This document shows, one piece after another, positions 9,532 through 17,200 of a stretch of DNA of 21,128 bases. The stretch spans positions 1 through 21,128 of the forward strand of contig JBBRBB010000047.1 in NCBI GenBank assembly GCA_038206235.1, read 5' to 3'. This DNA is from JBBRBB01 sp038206235. Lineage in GTDB: Bacteria > Bacteroidota > Bacteroidia > Chitinophagales > Chitinophagaceae. Position numbers and translations under genes: made by a program. The notes beneath the pieces are model-generated. The model made no database searches. It saw nothing but the letters and a program-made list of their open reading frames with translations, and was not told the origin of the DNA. Positions within the stretch are counted from its first letter, which is position 1; every line of letters starts with the position of its first letter.

Positions 9532-11517
9532 ATGTCTCGCAACATACTTTTAATAGAACCCAACTATAAAAATAAATATCCACCCATCGGGTTAATGAAA
9601 ATCTCAACCTACCACAAACAGTTGGGGGATAAAGTTACTTTCTTCAAAGGTGATTTGAAGGATTTTGTAATTGATCAAATATATCAGGATTGTGCTGCCA
9701 AGTTGAATAGGATTGATAAATCAATTCCATGGAATAAAAAGACAGCTTTAATAAAACGATACTTCAAACAGAAGAACTCTCATTTGCTTGAAGAAATTGA
9801 TTTCTACGATTCAGATTTTGCCCCCCTGATTGAAAAGAACCTTATCAGCTTCGCTGATTATTTCCGAAAGAAAGAGTTTGAAAAGAATCCAAAGTTTGAC
9901 AGAGTTTATGTAACAACGCTTTTTACTTTCTACTGGAAGATAACTATTGAGACAATACACTATGCAAAAAAATTAGTGAAGAAGCCAGACCAAGTTTTAG
10001 TTGGTGGCGTGATGGCTTCCCTGCTCACTAAAGAAATTGAAATTGAAACAGGCATAAAACCATTTGCAGGTTTGCTTGACAAGCCAGGCATTTTGGACAA
10101 AACGGCAAAAGCAAAGAGACTTATTATTGACAATCTTCCGCTTGACTATTCAATACTTGACGAGATTGATTATGTCTATCCGACTGAAAGCGCATACTTC
10201 ACTTTTATGACAAAAGGTTGCACAAGAAAATGTGCATTCTGCTCCGTTCCGAAACTTGAACCCACTTACAAGCCAAAGATTGAAACCCTTGATAAATTTT
10301 TAGAAATAAAAACTCATTTTGGAGAACAGCAAAATTTATTGTTGATGGACAACAATGTTTTGGCTTCACCAAAATTTCCTGAAATTATTCAGGAAATAAA
10401 GGATATGGGTTTTGTAAATGGTGCTACTTACATTGAGCCAAACCAACTAAAAATATCTATTCGCAATTTGCTTAGCGGATACAATGACAAAGCATATATA
10501 AAGCGTTCCTTTAGACTTATTCACTTTTTGCTTTCACGATTGAGAGGAAAAACTAAACAGGAATTCTACGACATCTTAGAACGATTTGAGCTTTTACGTT
10601 TTGACACTACAACTAAAGAAAAATTATTGAAAGCAAATAAACTAATTGCGCCCTATTATGAAAAGTATAGACCAAAAACACCAAAGCAAAGGTTTGTTGA
10701 TTTTAATCAGGGAACTGATGCACGTTATGTGACCGATGAGCTAATGAAATTAATGAGTGAAATTCCAATCAGACCCTTACGAATTGCATTTGACTATGTG
10801 GGATTAAAAAACACTTATATCGCAGCTGTTGAGTTAGCAGCTAAGTATGGAATTAAGGATCTTTCAAACTATATTCTTTACAACTTTCATGATTCTCCAG
10901 ATGATTTATATGAGCGGCTAAAAATAAATGTAGATTTAGGAGAAAGATTAGGAATTCATATTTACTCTTTCCCGATGAAATACATTCCGCTTTTGGGAGA
11001 AGAAGCAAAAGACAGGCAATTTGTTGGCAAGAAGTGGAACAAGAAATTTATCAGAGCAATTCAGTCAATTCTAAATGTTACAAAAGGAATTGTGGCACCG
11101 GGAAGAAGTTTTTTTGAAAAAGCGTTTGGCAGTAATATAGACGAATTTTATGATTTGCTTTTTATGCCGGAAACCTACATCGTTTATCGTTACTTATTTG
11201 AACGAACTTTGAAATACACTTTAATTTGGAAATCAGAGTATGACAGCTTAACAACTGATGAAAGAATTGAAGCACAACGAATAATTGTCGGGAATGACTT
11301 TATAAATATTTCAGCAAAAACAACCAATCTGAGAGTTCAAAACTTTTTAAGACACTACACAATTCCAAGAGGCAGCATTGACCGAAATGATCCTGAATAT
11401 AAAAAACTGAAAAGGCAGTTTGATAAACTGATTAAAAACAATCAGCATCATAATTTGACTTTGACTTACGACTTTGAAGCCATAGTTCCTAGAAAAACCC
11501 ATAAAGCAATCGCTTAA
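9532..11517 (+). CDS. Radical SAM protein with N-terminal B12-binding-like domain
   Basis: A 661-residue enzyme. The N-terminal segment (ILLIEPNYKNKYPPIGLMKISTY... and VLVGGVMASLL near 160) resembles the cobalamin-binding fold found in B12-dependent radical SAM proteins, though I see no DxHxxG cobalt-ligand motif. The radical SAM cluster motif is GCTRKCAFC with C230-x3-C234-x2-C237, which would bind a [4Fe-4S] cluster and cleave S-adenosylmethionine. Further family-type segments are DFNQGTDARYV (near 400) and LYNFHDSPDDLYERL (near 460). Substrate is unknown. It lies 57 bases after the 316-residue gene, same strand, with similar AT-rich composition, and no obvious terminator in the gap, so it probably belongs to the operon. 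The usual B12-rSAM roles are methylation and rearrangement chemistry; a nucleic-acid or peptide substrate here is speculation. Confidence 0.85.
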   Translation: MSRNILLIEPNYKNKYPPIGLMKISTYHKQLGDKVTFFKGDLKDFVIDQIYQDCAAKLNRIDKSIPWNKKTALIKRYFKQKNSHLLEEIDFYDSDFAPLIEKNLISFADYFRKKEFEKNPKFDRVYVTTLFTFYWKITIETIHYAKKLVKKPDQVLVGGVMASLLTKEIEIETGIKPFAGLLDKPGILDKTAKAKRLIIDNLPLDYSILDEIDYVYPTESAYFTFMTKGCTRKCAFCSVPKLEPTYKPKIETLDKFLEIKTHFGEQQNLLLMDNNVLASPKFPEIIQEIKDMGFVNGATYIEPNQLKISIRNLLSGYNDKAYIKRSFRLIHFLLSRLRGKTKQEFYDILERFELLRFDTTTKEKLLKANKLIAPYYEKYRPKTPKQRFVDFNQGTDARYVTDELMKLMSEIPIRPLRIAFDYVGLKNTYIAAVELAAKYGIKDLSNYILYNFHDSPDDLYERLKINVDLGERLGIHIYSFPMKYIPLLGEEAKDRQFVGKKWNKKFIRAIQSILNVTKGIVAPGRSFFEKAFGSNIDEFYDLLFMPETYIVYRYLFERTLKYTLIWKSEYDSLTTDERIEAQRIIVGNDFINISAKTTNLRVQNFLRHYTIPRGSIDRNDPEYKKLKRQFDKLIKNNQHHNLTLTYDFEAIVPRKTHKAIA

Positions 11518-11526
11518 GTCTTAAGC

Positions 11527-11901
11527 AATCATATAAGTGATTCCCGCTTTTGCTGTAACCTCTAAAAACTTAATATTCTTGTAAAGAGAATGCAACATTT
11601 CATCACAATATCACTAAACATTTAAAGCGGAGAACCTGTTTTCACCAACACAAGTGTTCCTGTATAAGGTTTATTGAATGTTATTAAAAGCTAACTGAAT
11701 TATTAAATGGCTTTTAAAATTTCGAAACCCTTATGTTACACTTGAGTTTATGCCCTAACCTCAAAAAATTAACGCTGTAACCAACCATGAGTTTTATTTC
11801 AAACTCAAAATACATCAATCAGTTTGCAGTTTAGGTGCAAGGTGAGATAGATGAAGGTTTTTTCTGTGCCGTCTGTGTGTTGTACGTTTTGAAGCGAATT
11901 T
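11527..11901. other. Intergenic stretch with no recognisable gene
   Basis: About 375 bases after the radical SAM gene carry no convincing ORF on either strand, no tRNA-like fold and no strong terminator hairpin with a U-tract. Base composition is AT-rich. It separates the six-gene operon from a decayed gene fragment and may be junk from past rearrangement. Confidence 0.5.
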
Positions 11902-12147
11902 CTACTTCACCTCTTTCTGCTTTTCATCATAGATTACTATTTCGGGTTTCTCTTTGTACAAAATTACTTTGCCGCTAATGCAAACATTTTTGTCTTTATA
12001 AAAAACTTCAGGGGGATTTTTAAACTGCTGCCGGGCATCTGCCCATATCAAAAGAGTAAGTGGTGCATTGGGATAAGCGCCACCTGCATTCAATAGAGTA
12101 GGTGTACCATTGCTTTTGTCAAGATAACTGCCGCCATAGATTTTATT
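11902..12147 (-). pseudogene. 5'-truncated remnant of a small OB-fold-like exported protein
   Basis: The minus strand encodes about 81 sense codons ending at a TAG (11904-11902). The reading NKIYGGSYLDKSNGTP, then TLLNAGGAYPNAPLTL and VCISGKVILYKEKPEIVI, resembles the C-terminal two thirds of small Bacteroidota proteins of about 110-130 residues with an OB-like fold. In those proteins a signal peptide and a DQAKDHV...VCDKV-type segment come first. Here an in-frame TAA at 12150-12148 cuts off that N-terminal part, and no start codon precedes IYGG. The only possible start inside, a TTG at 12093, would delete conserved sequence. I call it a broken gene. The family recognition is from memory of related sequences, so moderate confidence. 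Confidence 0.55.
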
Positions 12148-12193
12148 TTAAAACCTGACATTATTTTAAAATTTTTAAACCCTGACAGGTTAT
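12148..12193. repeat. Degenerate AACCTGACAGGTT-type repeat
   Basis: The stretch contains AAAACCTGACATTATTTTAAAATTT then AAACCCTGACAGGTT, two copies of a CCTGACA core, the second within a short palindrome AACC-CTGACA-GGTT. This motif is a frequent dispersed intergenic element in Bacteroidota. It abuts the break point of the truncated gene at 12147, so it may mark the rearrangement that removed the gene's 5' end. Confidence 0.4.
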
Positions 12194-12344
12194 TTACACC
12201 CTGCTCAATATTAATCTTAAAGGTAGAGAGGGTCTTACAAAAATGTTGTTGCTAAGTTTAAGAATATAAACATTTGTAATTTTACTAAAATTTTTAAGTA
12301 TAAAAGCGATAGAGGCTTCTGCAGTTTTTGATGAAAACGGTAAA

Positions 12345-12536
12345 ATGAATATTGACAACCTGCCTGTAATTAAAAATAAAAAGGTGAAGCTCATTATTTT
12401 GATTGATGAAGAAGAGTGGGATAATGATTTTTATTCCTTATCGTCACAAGGTCTGTCAAAAGCTTATTCAAACGAAGAGCCTGAGTATGACCTGTCTTTA
12501 GTTAAAGAACCAAATGCAGCTTATGCACGAAGGTGA
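12345..12536 (+). CDS. Antitoxin-like protein of a MazF-type pair (start uncertain)
   Basis: A 63-residue acidic protein from the ATG at 12345, upstream of and overlapping a MazF/PemK-like toxin gene. The sequence IDNLPVIKNKKVKLIILIDEEEW resembles small Bacteroidota antitoxins that begin about 15 residues earlier with a K-A-I-x-A-x-A-V-F-D-E-N-G-K type strand. Here that conserved N-terminus is present in frame from 12303 (KAIEASAVFDENGK) but is preceded by ATA (12300-12302) where ATG would be expected, and no ATG, GTG or TTG follows in that extension. Either ATA/ATT initiation is used, or translation now starts at the internal Met and gives a shortened antitoxin. The C-terminal acidic tail would be the toxin-neutralising part. 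Overlap with the toxin implies coupled translation. Confidence 0.65.
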   Translation: MNIDNLPVIKNKKVKLIILIDEEEWDNDFYSLSSQGLSKAYSNEEPEYDLSLVKEPNAAYARR

Positions 12537-12855
12537 TATTATTCTAATTGATTTTCCGCAATGTGATGGCAGTTATAAATCAAGACCTGCTTTAATTTTA
12601 AAACAGCTTCCTAAGTATAATGATTTTTTAGTTTGTGGAATTTCAGCACAAATAAGTCAATACATACATGATTGTGATGAAATAATAAATGAGCATGATC
12701 TTCATTTTCATGAAACGGGTTTATTAAAAACAATTCTTATCCTTGCAAATAATAACAACCTTCCTGTTTCACCACCCTTTTATAACGAGATGCAAAAGAA
12801 TCTTTATATCTTATATGCGAAATATACCTATCTTTTGAAAATATCTAATCCGTAA
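12514..12855 (+). CDS. MazF/PemK-family mRNA interferase toxin
   Basis: A 113-residue protein of normal MazF/PemK length. The opening MHEGDIILIDFPQCDGSYKS then RPALIL is the diagnostic beta-strand pair of this family (G-D-I/V-x-x-x-x-F-P and K-x-R-P-A-L-V/I-L, with the Arg-Pro supporting the active site). A second conserved strand is FLVCGISAQI. The family cleaves single-stranded RNA at short motifs and is held in check by the adjacent antitoxin. Two starts are possible, 12514 and 12523; the second (MHEGD) fits homologues better. Either way the gene overlaps the antitoxin 3' end by 14-23 bases in another frame. It appears intact. Confidence 0.8.
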   Translation: MQLMHEGDIILIDFPQCDGSYKSRPALILKQLPKYNDFLVCGISAQISQYIHDCDEIINEHDLHFHETGLLKTILILANNNNLPVSPPFYNEMQKNLYILYAKYTYLLKISNP

Positions 12856-12910
12856 CCGGGCATTTTCTCGAAACAGCAAGCTTTTTAGCCAATACGTTGT
12901 TAGGGTTTTG

Positions 12911-13003
12911 TTCGTACCATGTTCGCTTCTATATTTTCTATGCTTTGGTTGCTCTTTGGAGTGTTCGTATACCATTTGTCCGGACCACCGAAGATGGTAC
13001 GAA
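12911..13003. repeat. Inverted repeat pair TTCGTACCAT/ATGGTACGAA
   Basis: TTCGTACCATGTTCG (12911-12925) and CGAAGATGGTACGAA (12989-13003) are reverse complements at 14 of 15 positions, separated by 63 bases. A third imperfect copy, TTCGTATACCAT, sits at 12964-12975. The interior is not self-complementary. It could be ends of a very small non-autonomous element or a remnant. No coding region is supported from 12856 to 13149. Confidence 0.45.
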
Positions 13004-13137
13004 TGAAATACGACTGAGGTGTATTACTACAACTATAGGAGGTACTATATTGTTTTTTTATAATAAACTTAGAGAGGTGAATACCCTTATAAACAATCTT
13101 AGTTTTAATTTTTTAAATTGATGTTCTCTGCAATAAT

Positions 13138-13145
13138 TATTTTTG
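13138..13145 (+). promoter_or_regulatory. Candidate -7 element for the sigma-factor gene
   Basis: TATTTTTG matches TAnnTTTG five bases before the ATG at 13150. A TTG at 13118-13120 would give a 17-nt spacer instead of 19. If real, the transcript would be nearly leaderless. AT-rich surroundings make chance matches likely. Confidence 0.3.
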
Positions 13146-13149
13146 CTTC

Positions 13150-13704
13150 ATGTCTCATCTCAACGCTGCCAAATGGATTAACGACTATAGTGATATGCTT
13201 TACCGCTATGCATTACCAAGAGTGAATGATGCAGAAGCAGCTAAAGACCTTGTACAGGAAACTTTTTTAGCAGCATGGCGCAACCGTGAAAACTTTAAAG
13301 GTGAAATCTCAGAGAAGAACTGGCTTTATACCATCTTAAAAAATAAAATAATTGATTACTACCGAAAAGCATCTAACCGCTTAACCGAAAGCCTGCCTCA
13401 ATTTACCAATAAGGAAAATCATTTTGATGCTGAAGAGCATTGGACTTCTTCTGCGGCTCCAAAGAATTGGAGCGCTGAGAACAAAAAATTAGAAACAAAA
13501 GAGTTTTACGAAGTGCTGAACAATTGCAGGCAAAAATTAAAAGAAATTCAGAATGCTGTTTTCTCCATGAAATATTTGGATGGCGTAAGCAGTGAAGAAA
13601 TTTGTAAGGAACTTAACATTACTGCGTCAAATTACTGGGTGCTTATACACAGGGCTAAACTGCAATTGCGTGAGTGCCTGGAGAAAAATTGGTTTTTAAA
13701 ATAA
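13150..13704 (+). CDS. ECF-type RNA polymerase sigma factor
   Basis: A 184-residue sigma-70 family protein of the extracytoplasmic-function group. Region 2 lies at about residues 10-75 (DMLYRYALPRVNDAEAAKDLVQETFLAAW followed by NWLYTILKNKIIDYYRK), which contacts the -10 element and core polymerase. Region 4 lies at about 115-180 (the IQNAVFSMKYLDGVSSEEICKEL helix then the recognition helix ITASNYWVLIHRAKLQLRECL). Region 3 is absent, as is usual for ECF factors. A small cysteine/histidine gene follows 14 bases later and is the likely anti-sigma partner. The stimulus is not apparent. The first ATG gives the expected N-terminus. Confidence 0.93.
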   Translation: MSHLNAAKWINDYSDMLYRYALPRVNDAEAAKDLVQETFLAAWRNRENFKGEISEKNWLYTILKNKIIDYYRKASNRLTESLPQFTNKENHFDAEEHWTSSAAPKNWSAENKKLETKEFYEVLNNCRQKLKEIQNAVFSMKYLDGVSSEEICKELNITASNYWVLIHRAKLQLRECLEKNWFLK

Positions 13705-13718
13705 ATATCCTTACAGTT

Positions 13719-13955
13719 ATGATTAGTTGCAAACAAGCCACACAATATATTTTAAAAAAAGAAGAAGGCAAATTATCTGTAAAAAAACGTTTTCAATTGT
13801 GGCTTCATTTGGGCATTTGTTCATTTTGCAAATTGTTTATGCATCAAAGCATCATGATAAATAAAACTGTAAAAAAATCGGCCGATAAAATCGTTTCAGT
13901 TCTTCCTGAATCAGATAAAAAAAAGATTAGAGAATTACTTGAAGTAAGTATATAA
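13719..13955 (+). CDS. Small zinc-finger anti-sigma-like protein
   Basis: A 78-residue protein from the ATG at 13719, 14 bases after the sigma gene; a GTG at 13674 inside the sigma gene is possible but would add a non-conserved tail. It contains C4 and the H30-x3-C34-x2-C37 signature (HLGICSFC) of zinc-binding anti-sigma (ZAS/putative zinc-finger) domains, which hold the cognate sigma factor inactive. There is no membrane segment, so it would be cytoplasmic, unlike the many ZAS proteins anchored in the inner membrane. The C-terminal 35 residues are basic and helical. Position, size and motif match the short proteins that often follow ECF sigma genes in Bacteroidota. The sensing mechanism is unknown. 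Confidence 0.75.
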   Translation: MISCKQATQYILKKEEGKLSVKKRFQLWLHLGICSFCKLFMHQSIMINKTVKKSADKIVSVLPESDKKKIRELLEVSI

Positions 13956-14057
13956 ATTATTTTTTCATCTTCTGCCTTTTCATTTCTACTCTATTTTATC
14001 GCTCATAATTTTTAAAGCCTGTTATAATGAATGCTCATTGTTCTGAGCCGGCCCGGC

Positions 14058-14168
14058 AGTGTGATTAAATTAAGATTCGAACGGCGATTGTGCAGACATC
14101 CCGCAAAATGCGGGACCGGCTAACTGCCTGGATTTGTGTCTGCGCAAATCCCTTAACTTAATAACATT
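14058..14168. repeat. Nested imperfect inverted-repeat element
   Basis: Arms 14058-14074 (AGTGTGATTAAATTAAG) and 14152-14168 are complementary at 14 of 17 positions. Inside, GTGCAGACA (14090-14098) pairs with TGTCTGCGC (14137-14145), including one G-T pair, and is extended by GATT/AAATC. Innermost is CCCGC (14100-14104) with GCGGG (14110-14114). The GC-rich flanks (14046-14057 and 14169-14190) also look partly complementary. The whole forms a branched cruciform or RNA fold of about 110-140 bases between the anti-sigma gene and the next gene. It could be a MITE-like mobile element or a transcript structure. Confidence 0.5.
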
Positions 14169-14261
14169 GACCGGAACGGTCGCACCGGGTAATTCCGCTA
14201 AAATAAAATCCAAAAAATATTTTCAGTTTAGTTATTACCTTGTACCGCTAAAATATTTTTT

Positions 14262-17200
14262 ATGAATCGCTTTACATTACTCCTCATTTGCATTATTCTT
14301 ACAACAACCTTACATGCGCAGAAAACTAAAAATTCAGACTCTAATTATGCTGCTTTAAAATGGCGAAGCATTGGTCCGTATCGCGGCGGTCGCTGCCTTG
14401 CAGTAAGCGGCGTTATTGGCGACCCTTACACTTATTATATGGGCGCAACCGGCGGCGGTGTTTGGAAAACCACTGACGGCGGCAATACATGGCTCTCCAT
14501 TTCTGATACCACTTTTCATTCTTCTTCAGTAGGTTCTATTGCAATTGCTCCTTCAAATCCCAACATTATTTATGTTGGTATGGGTGAATATGCTATTCGC
14601 AATACAGCGATTATGGGTGATGGAATTTATAAATCAATTGATGCGGGTAAAACATGGAATCGTCTTATGTGGCTCGATGCATCAGCCGTTGCACACATTC
14701 TTGTGCATCCCACTAATGCTGATGTAGTGTATGCAGCAGTGATGGGAAAAATGTTTGGCGCAAATAAAGAACGCGGTGTTTATAAAAGCATGGATGGCGG
14801 CAAAACATGGAAACAAATTTTATATAAGAACGACAGCACCGGCGCCATCAACATACAATTCGACCCCAATAATCCTTCTATTCTTTATGCTTCGCTGTGG
14901 CAATGCTATCGCAATTCATGGAGCCTGAATGATGGAGGAAGCGGAAGCGGTTTATACAAATCAATTGATGGCGGCGATACATGGCAACTGATTTCAAACA
15001 ATGCAGGTTTGCCAAAAGGAATTTATGGTAAGATAACGAGTGCTGTTGCTGCATCAAACAGCAATCATGTATATGCGATGATGGAAAATAAAAATGGCGG
15101 ACTCTTCAGCAGCATGGATGCAGGCAAAACATGGACACGGGTTTCAACCAATAATGACCTTACCCAACGTCCCTGGTATTTCAGCGGCGTATGGGTTGAC
15201 CCCAAAAATGAAAATCATGTGTATGTGATGAATGTGGAATACTGGCAATCTATTGATGGCGGCAAAACATTCACCCGCATAAGCCAGGAGCATGGCGATA
15301 ATCATGACATGTGGATTAATCCAAACAATCCTGATAATTTTATTATTGGTGATGATGGAAGCGCTGCTGTTACTTTTAATGGCGGTAAAACATGGACCGA
15401 TGAAGACCTTCCCACAGGTCAATTCTATCATGTAAATCTCGATAATGATTTTCCATACAATGCGTATGGCGGGCAACAGGATTGGGGACCCATTCGCGTT
15501 GCAACACGCACCACAGGATACAGCATTGGTAAAAATGATTGGTACACTCCCGCAGGCGGCGAAGCCGGATACATAGTTCCCGACCCAAAAAATCCGCAGA
15601 TAACTTATGGCGGCGAATATGATGGGATTATGACGAGACATGATAAAAGCAACAATCAATACCAGGTTGTTTCTGTTTATCCTGAAGTAAATGATGGGGC
15701 AGGTGTTGTTGTAAAAAAACATCGCTTTCAATGGACCTATCCCATTTCATTTTCTCCCTGGAATGATAACACTTTATACTGCACTTCACAATATGTGCAT
15801 CGCTCAACGAATGGCGGCATGAGCTGGGAAATCATCAGCCCCGATTTAACAACAAACGATACAACCAAACAAAGACAAAGCGGCGGACCTATTACAGCAG
15901 ATAATACTGGTGCAGAAGTGTATTGCGATATTTATGCATTTGCAGAATCCCCTGCGCAACAGGGCGTATTATGGGCAGGCAGTGATGACGGGCTTGTGCA
16001 TGTAAGCAGGGATAATGGAAAGTCATGGGATAATGTAACGCCTGCAGCCTTGCCGAAATGGGCAACAGTAAGCATCATTGACCCTTCTCATTCCGATGCG
16101 GGCACCTGTTATTTTGCGGCACATGCTTATCGTATAGATAACACAAAGCCTTATATTTTCCGCACAACAGATTATGGAAAAACATGGCAGCTTATTACTA
16201 CCGGTCTTGCACCAAACGTTTATACGCGTTGTGTGCGTGAAGACCCAAACCGCAAAGGTTTGTTGTATGCCGGAACAGAAACAGGCGTATATGTTTCTTT
16301 CAACAACGGCGATAACTGGCAATCGCTGCAAATGAATTTACCTGTAACACCTGTGCATGATATTCAAATTAAAAAAGACATGAAGGAAGTGGTGCTTGCA
16401 ACACATGGCAGGGCTTTCTGGGTGCTGGATGATGTTACCCCTTTGTATGAAATGAGCAACGAGATTAGTAAATCGAATGCATATCTTTTTACTCCACGCA
16501 TTTCTTACCGCATGGATGGCGGGCAGCATGAAGCCCCCGATTTTCAGGAAGGAACTAATGCACCTAATGGCGTGATTGTTTATTACATGCTGAAGAAGCC
16601 GGTTTCAAAAGAATTAAAATTAGAATTTCTTACGGCGAAGGGAGACAGCATTATTACGTATTCAAATTTGAAAGACAGGAATGGAAAAGCAATCGAGAAG
16701 AATGAAGATTTTTATGAGGAGAAAAAAGATAAGATAGAAGGTGTTCTGAAAAATGAACCCGGCGTGTATCGTTTTGTTTGGGATTTGAGTTATCCCGAAG
16801 CAAAGCGTTTCTCTGATGACTGGATTTATAATTACCAGCTTGGCGCTATACGCACACTGCCCGGCAATTATTTGGTAAGATTATATAATGGTGATACGCT
16901 GCTAATGGAGCGCTCTGTATCTGTTACACTAAATCCAAAAGTAAAAACATTGCAGGCAGATTTGCAGGCGCAAACAGATTTGCTGAATGATATTACAAAA
17001 AAGCAAATAGAAATTTCTACAGCAATAAAACAAATTCATTCCATAAAAAAGCAAATCAATGATTTTACCGGAAGCATTGAAGATACGACAAAGGCAAGAC
17101 CTTTGAAAGACTTAGGCAAACCCATTCTCGATTCATTGGCAGCTATTGAAGAAGTGTTATATCAGCCAAAAATAAAAGCAGGAGAAGATGGATTGCGTTT

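Noticed and set aside
2521..11517. Possibility that the operon is a mobile element with integrase or attachment sites
   Set aside because: No transposase, integrase or recombinase is encoded and I found no flanking direct or inverted repeats; horizontal origin is only hinted at by AT-richness.
11505..11530. GCTTAAG-T-CTTAAGC palindrome and AAGCAATC direct repeat at the end of the radical SAM gene, considered as a terminator or an island-edge repeat
   Set aside because: The one-base spacer cannot form a hairpin loop, there is no U-tract, and no matching copy was found near 2520.
12897..13121. 74-codon plus-strand ORF between the toxin and sigma genes
   Set aside because: Low-complexity translation with no recognisable motif; it spans the inverted repeat and has no upstream signals.
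14236..14242. TACCTTG as a -7 element for the BNR gene
   Set aside because: It deviates from TAnnTTTG and has no -33 partner at a suitable distance.
15144..15731. 195-codon minus-strand ORF inside the BNR protein gene
   Set aside because: A shadow of the real gene; its composition and repeated Ile/Cys/His pattern are what the antisense of Asp-box coding gives.
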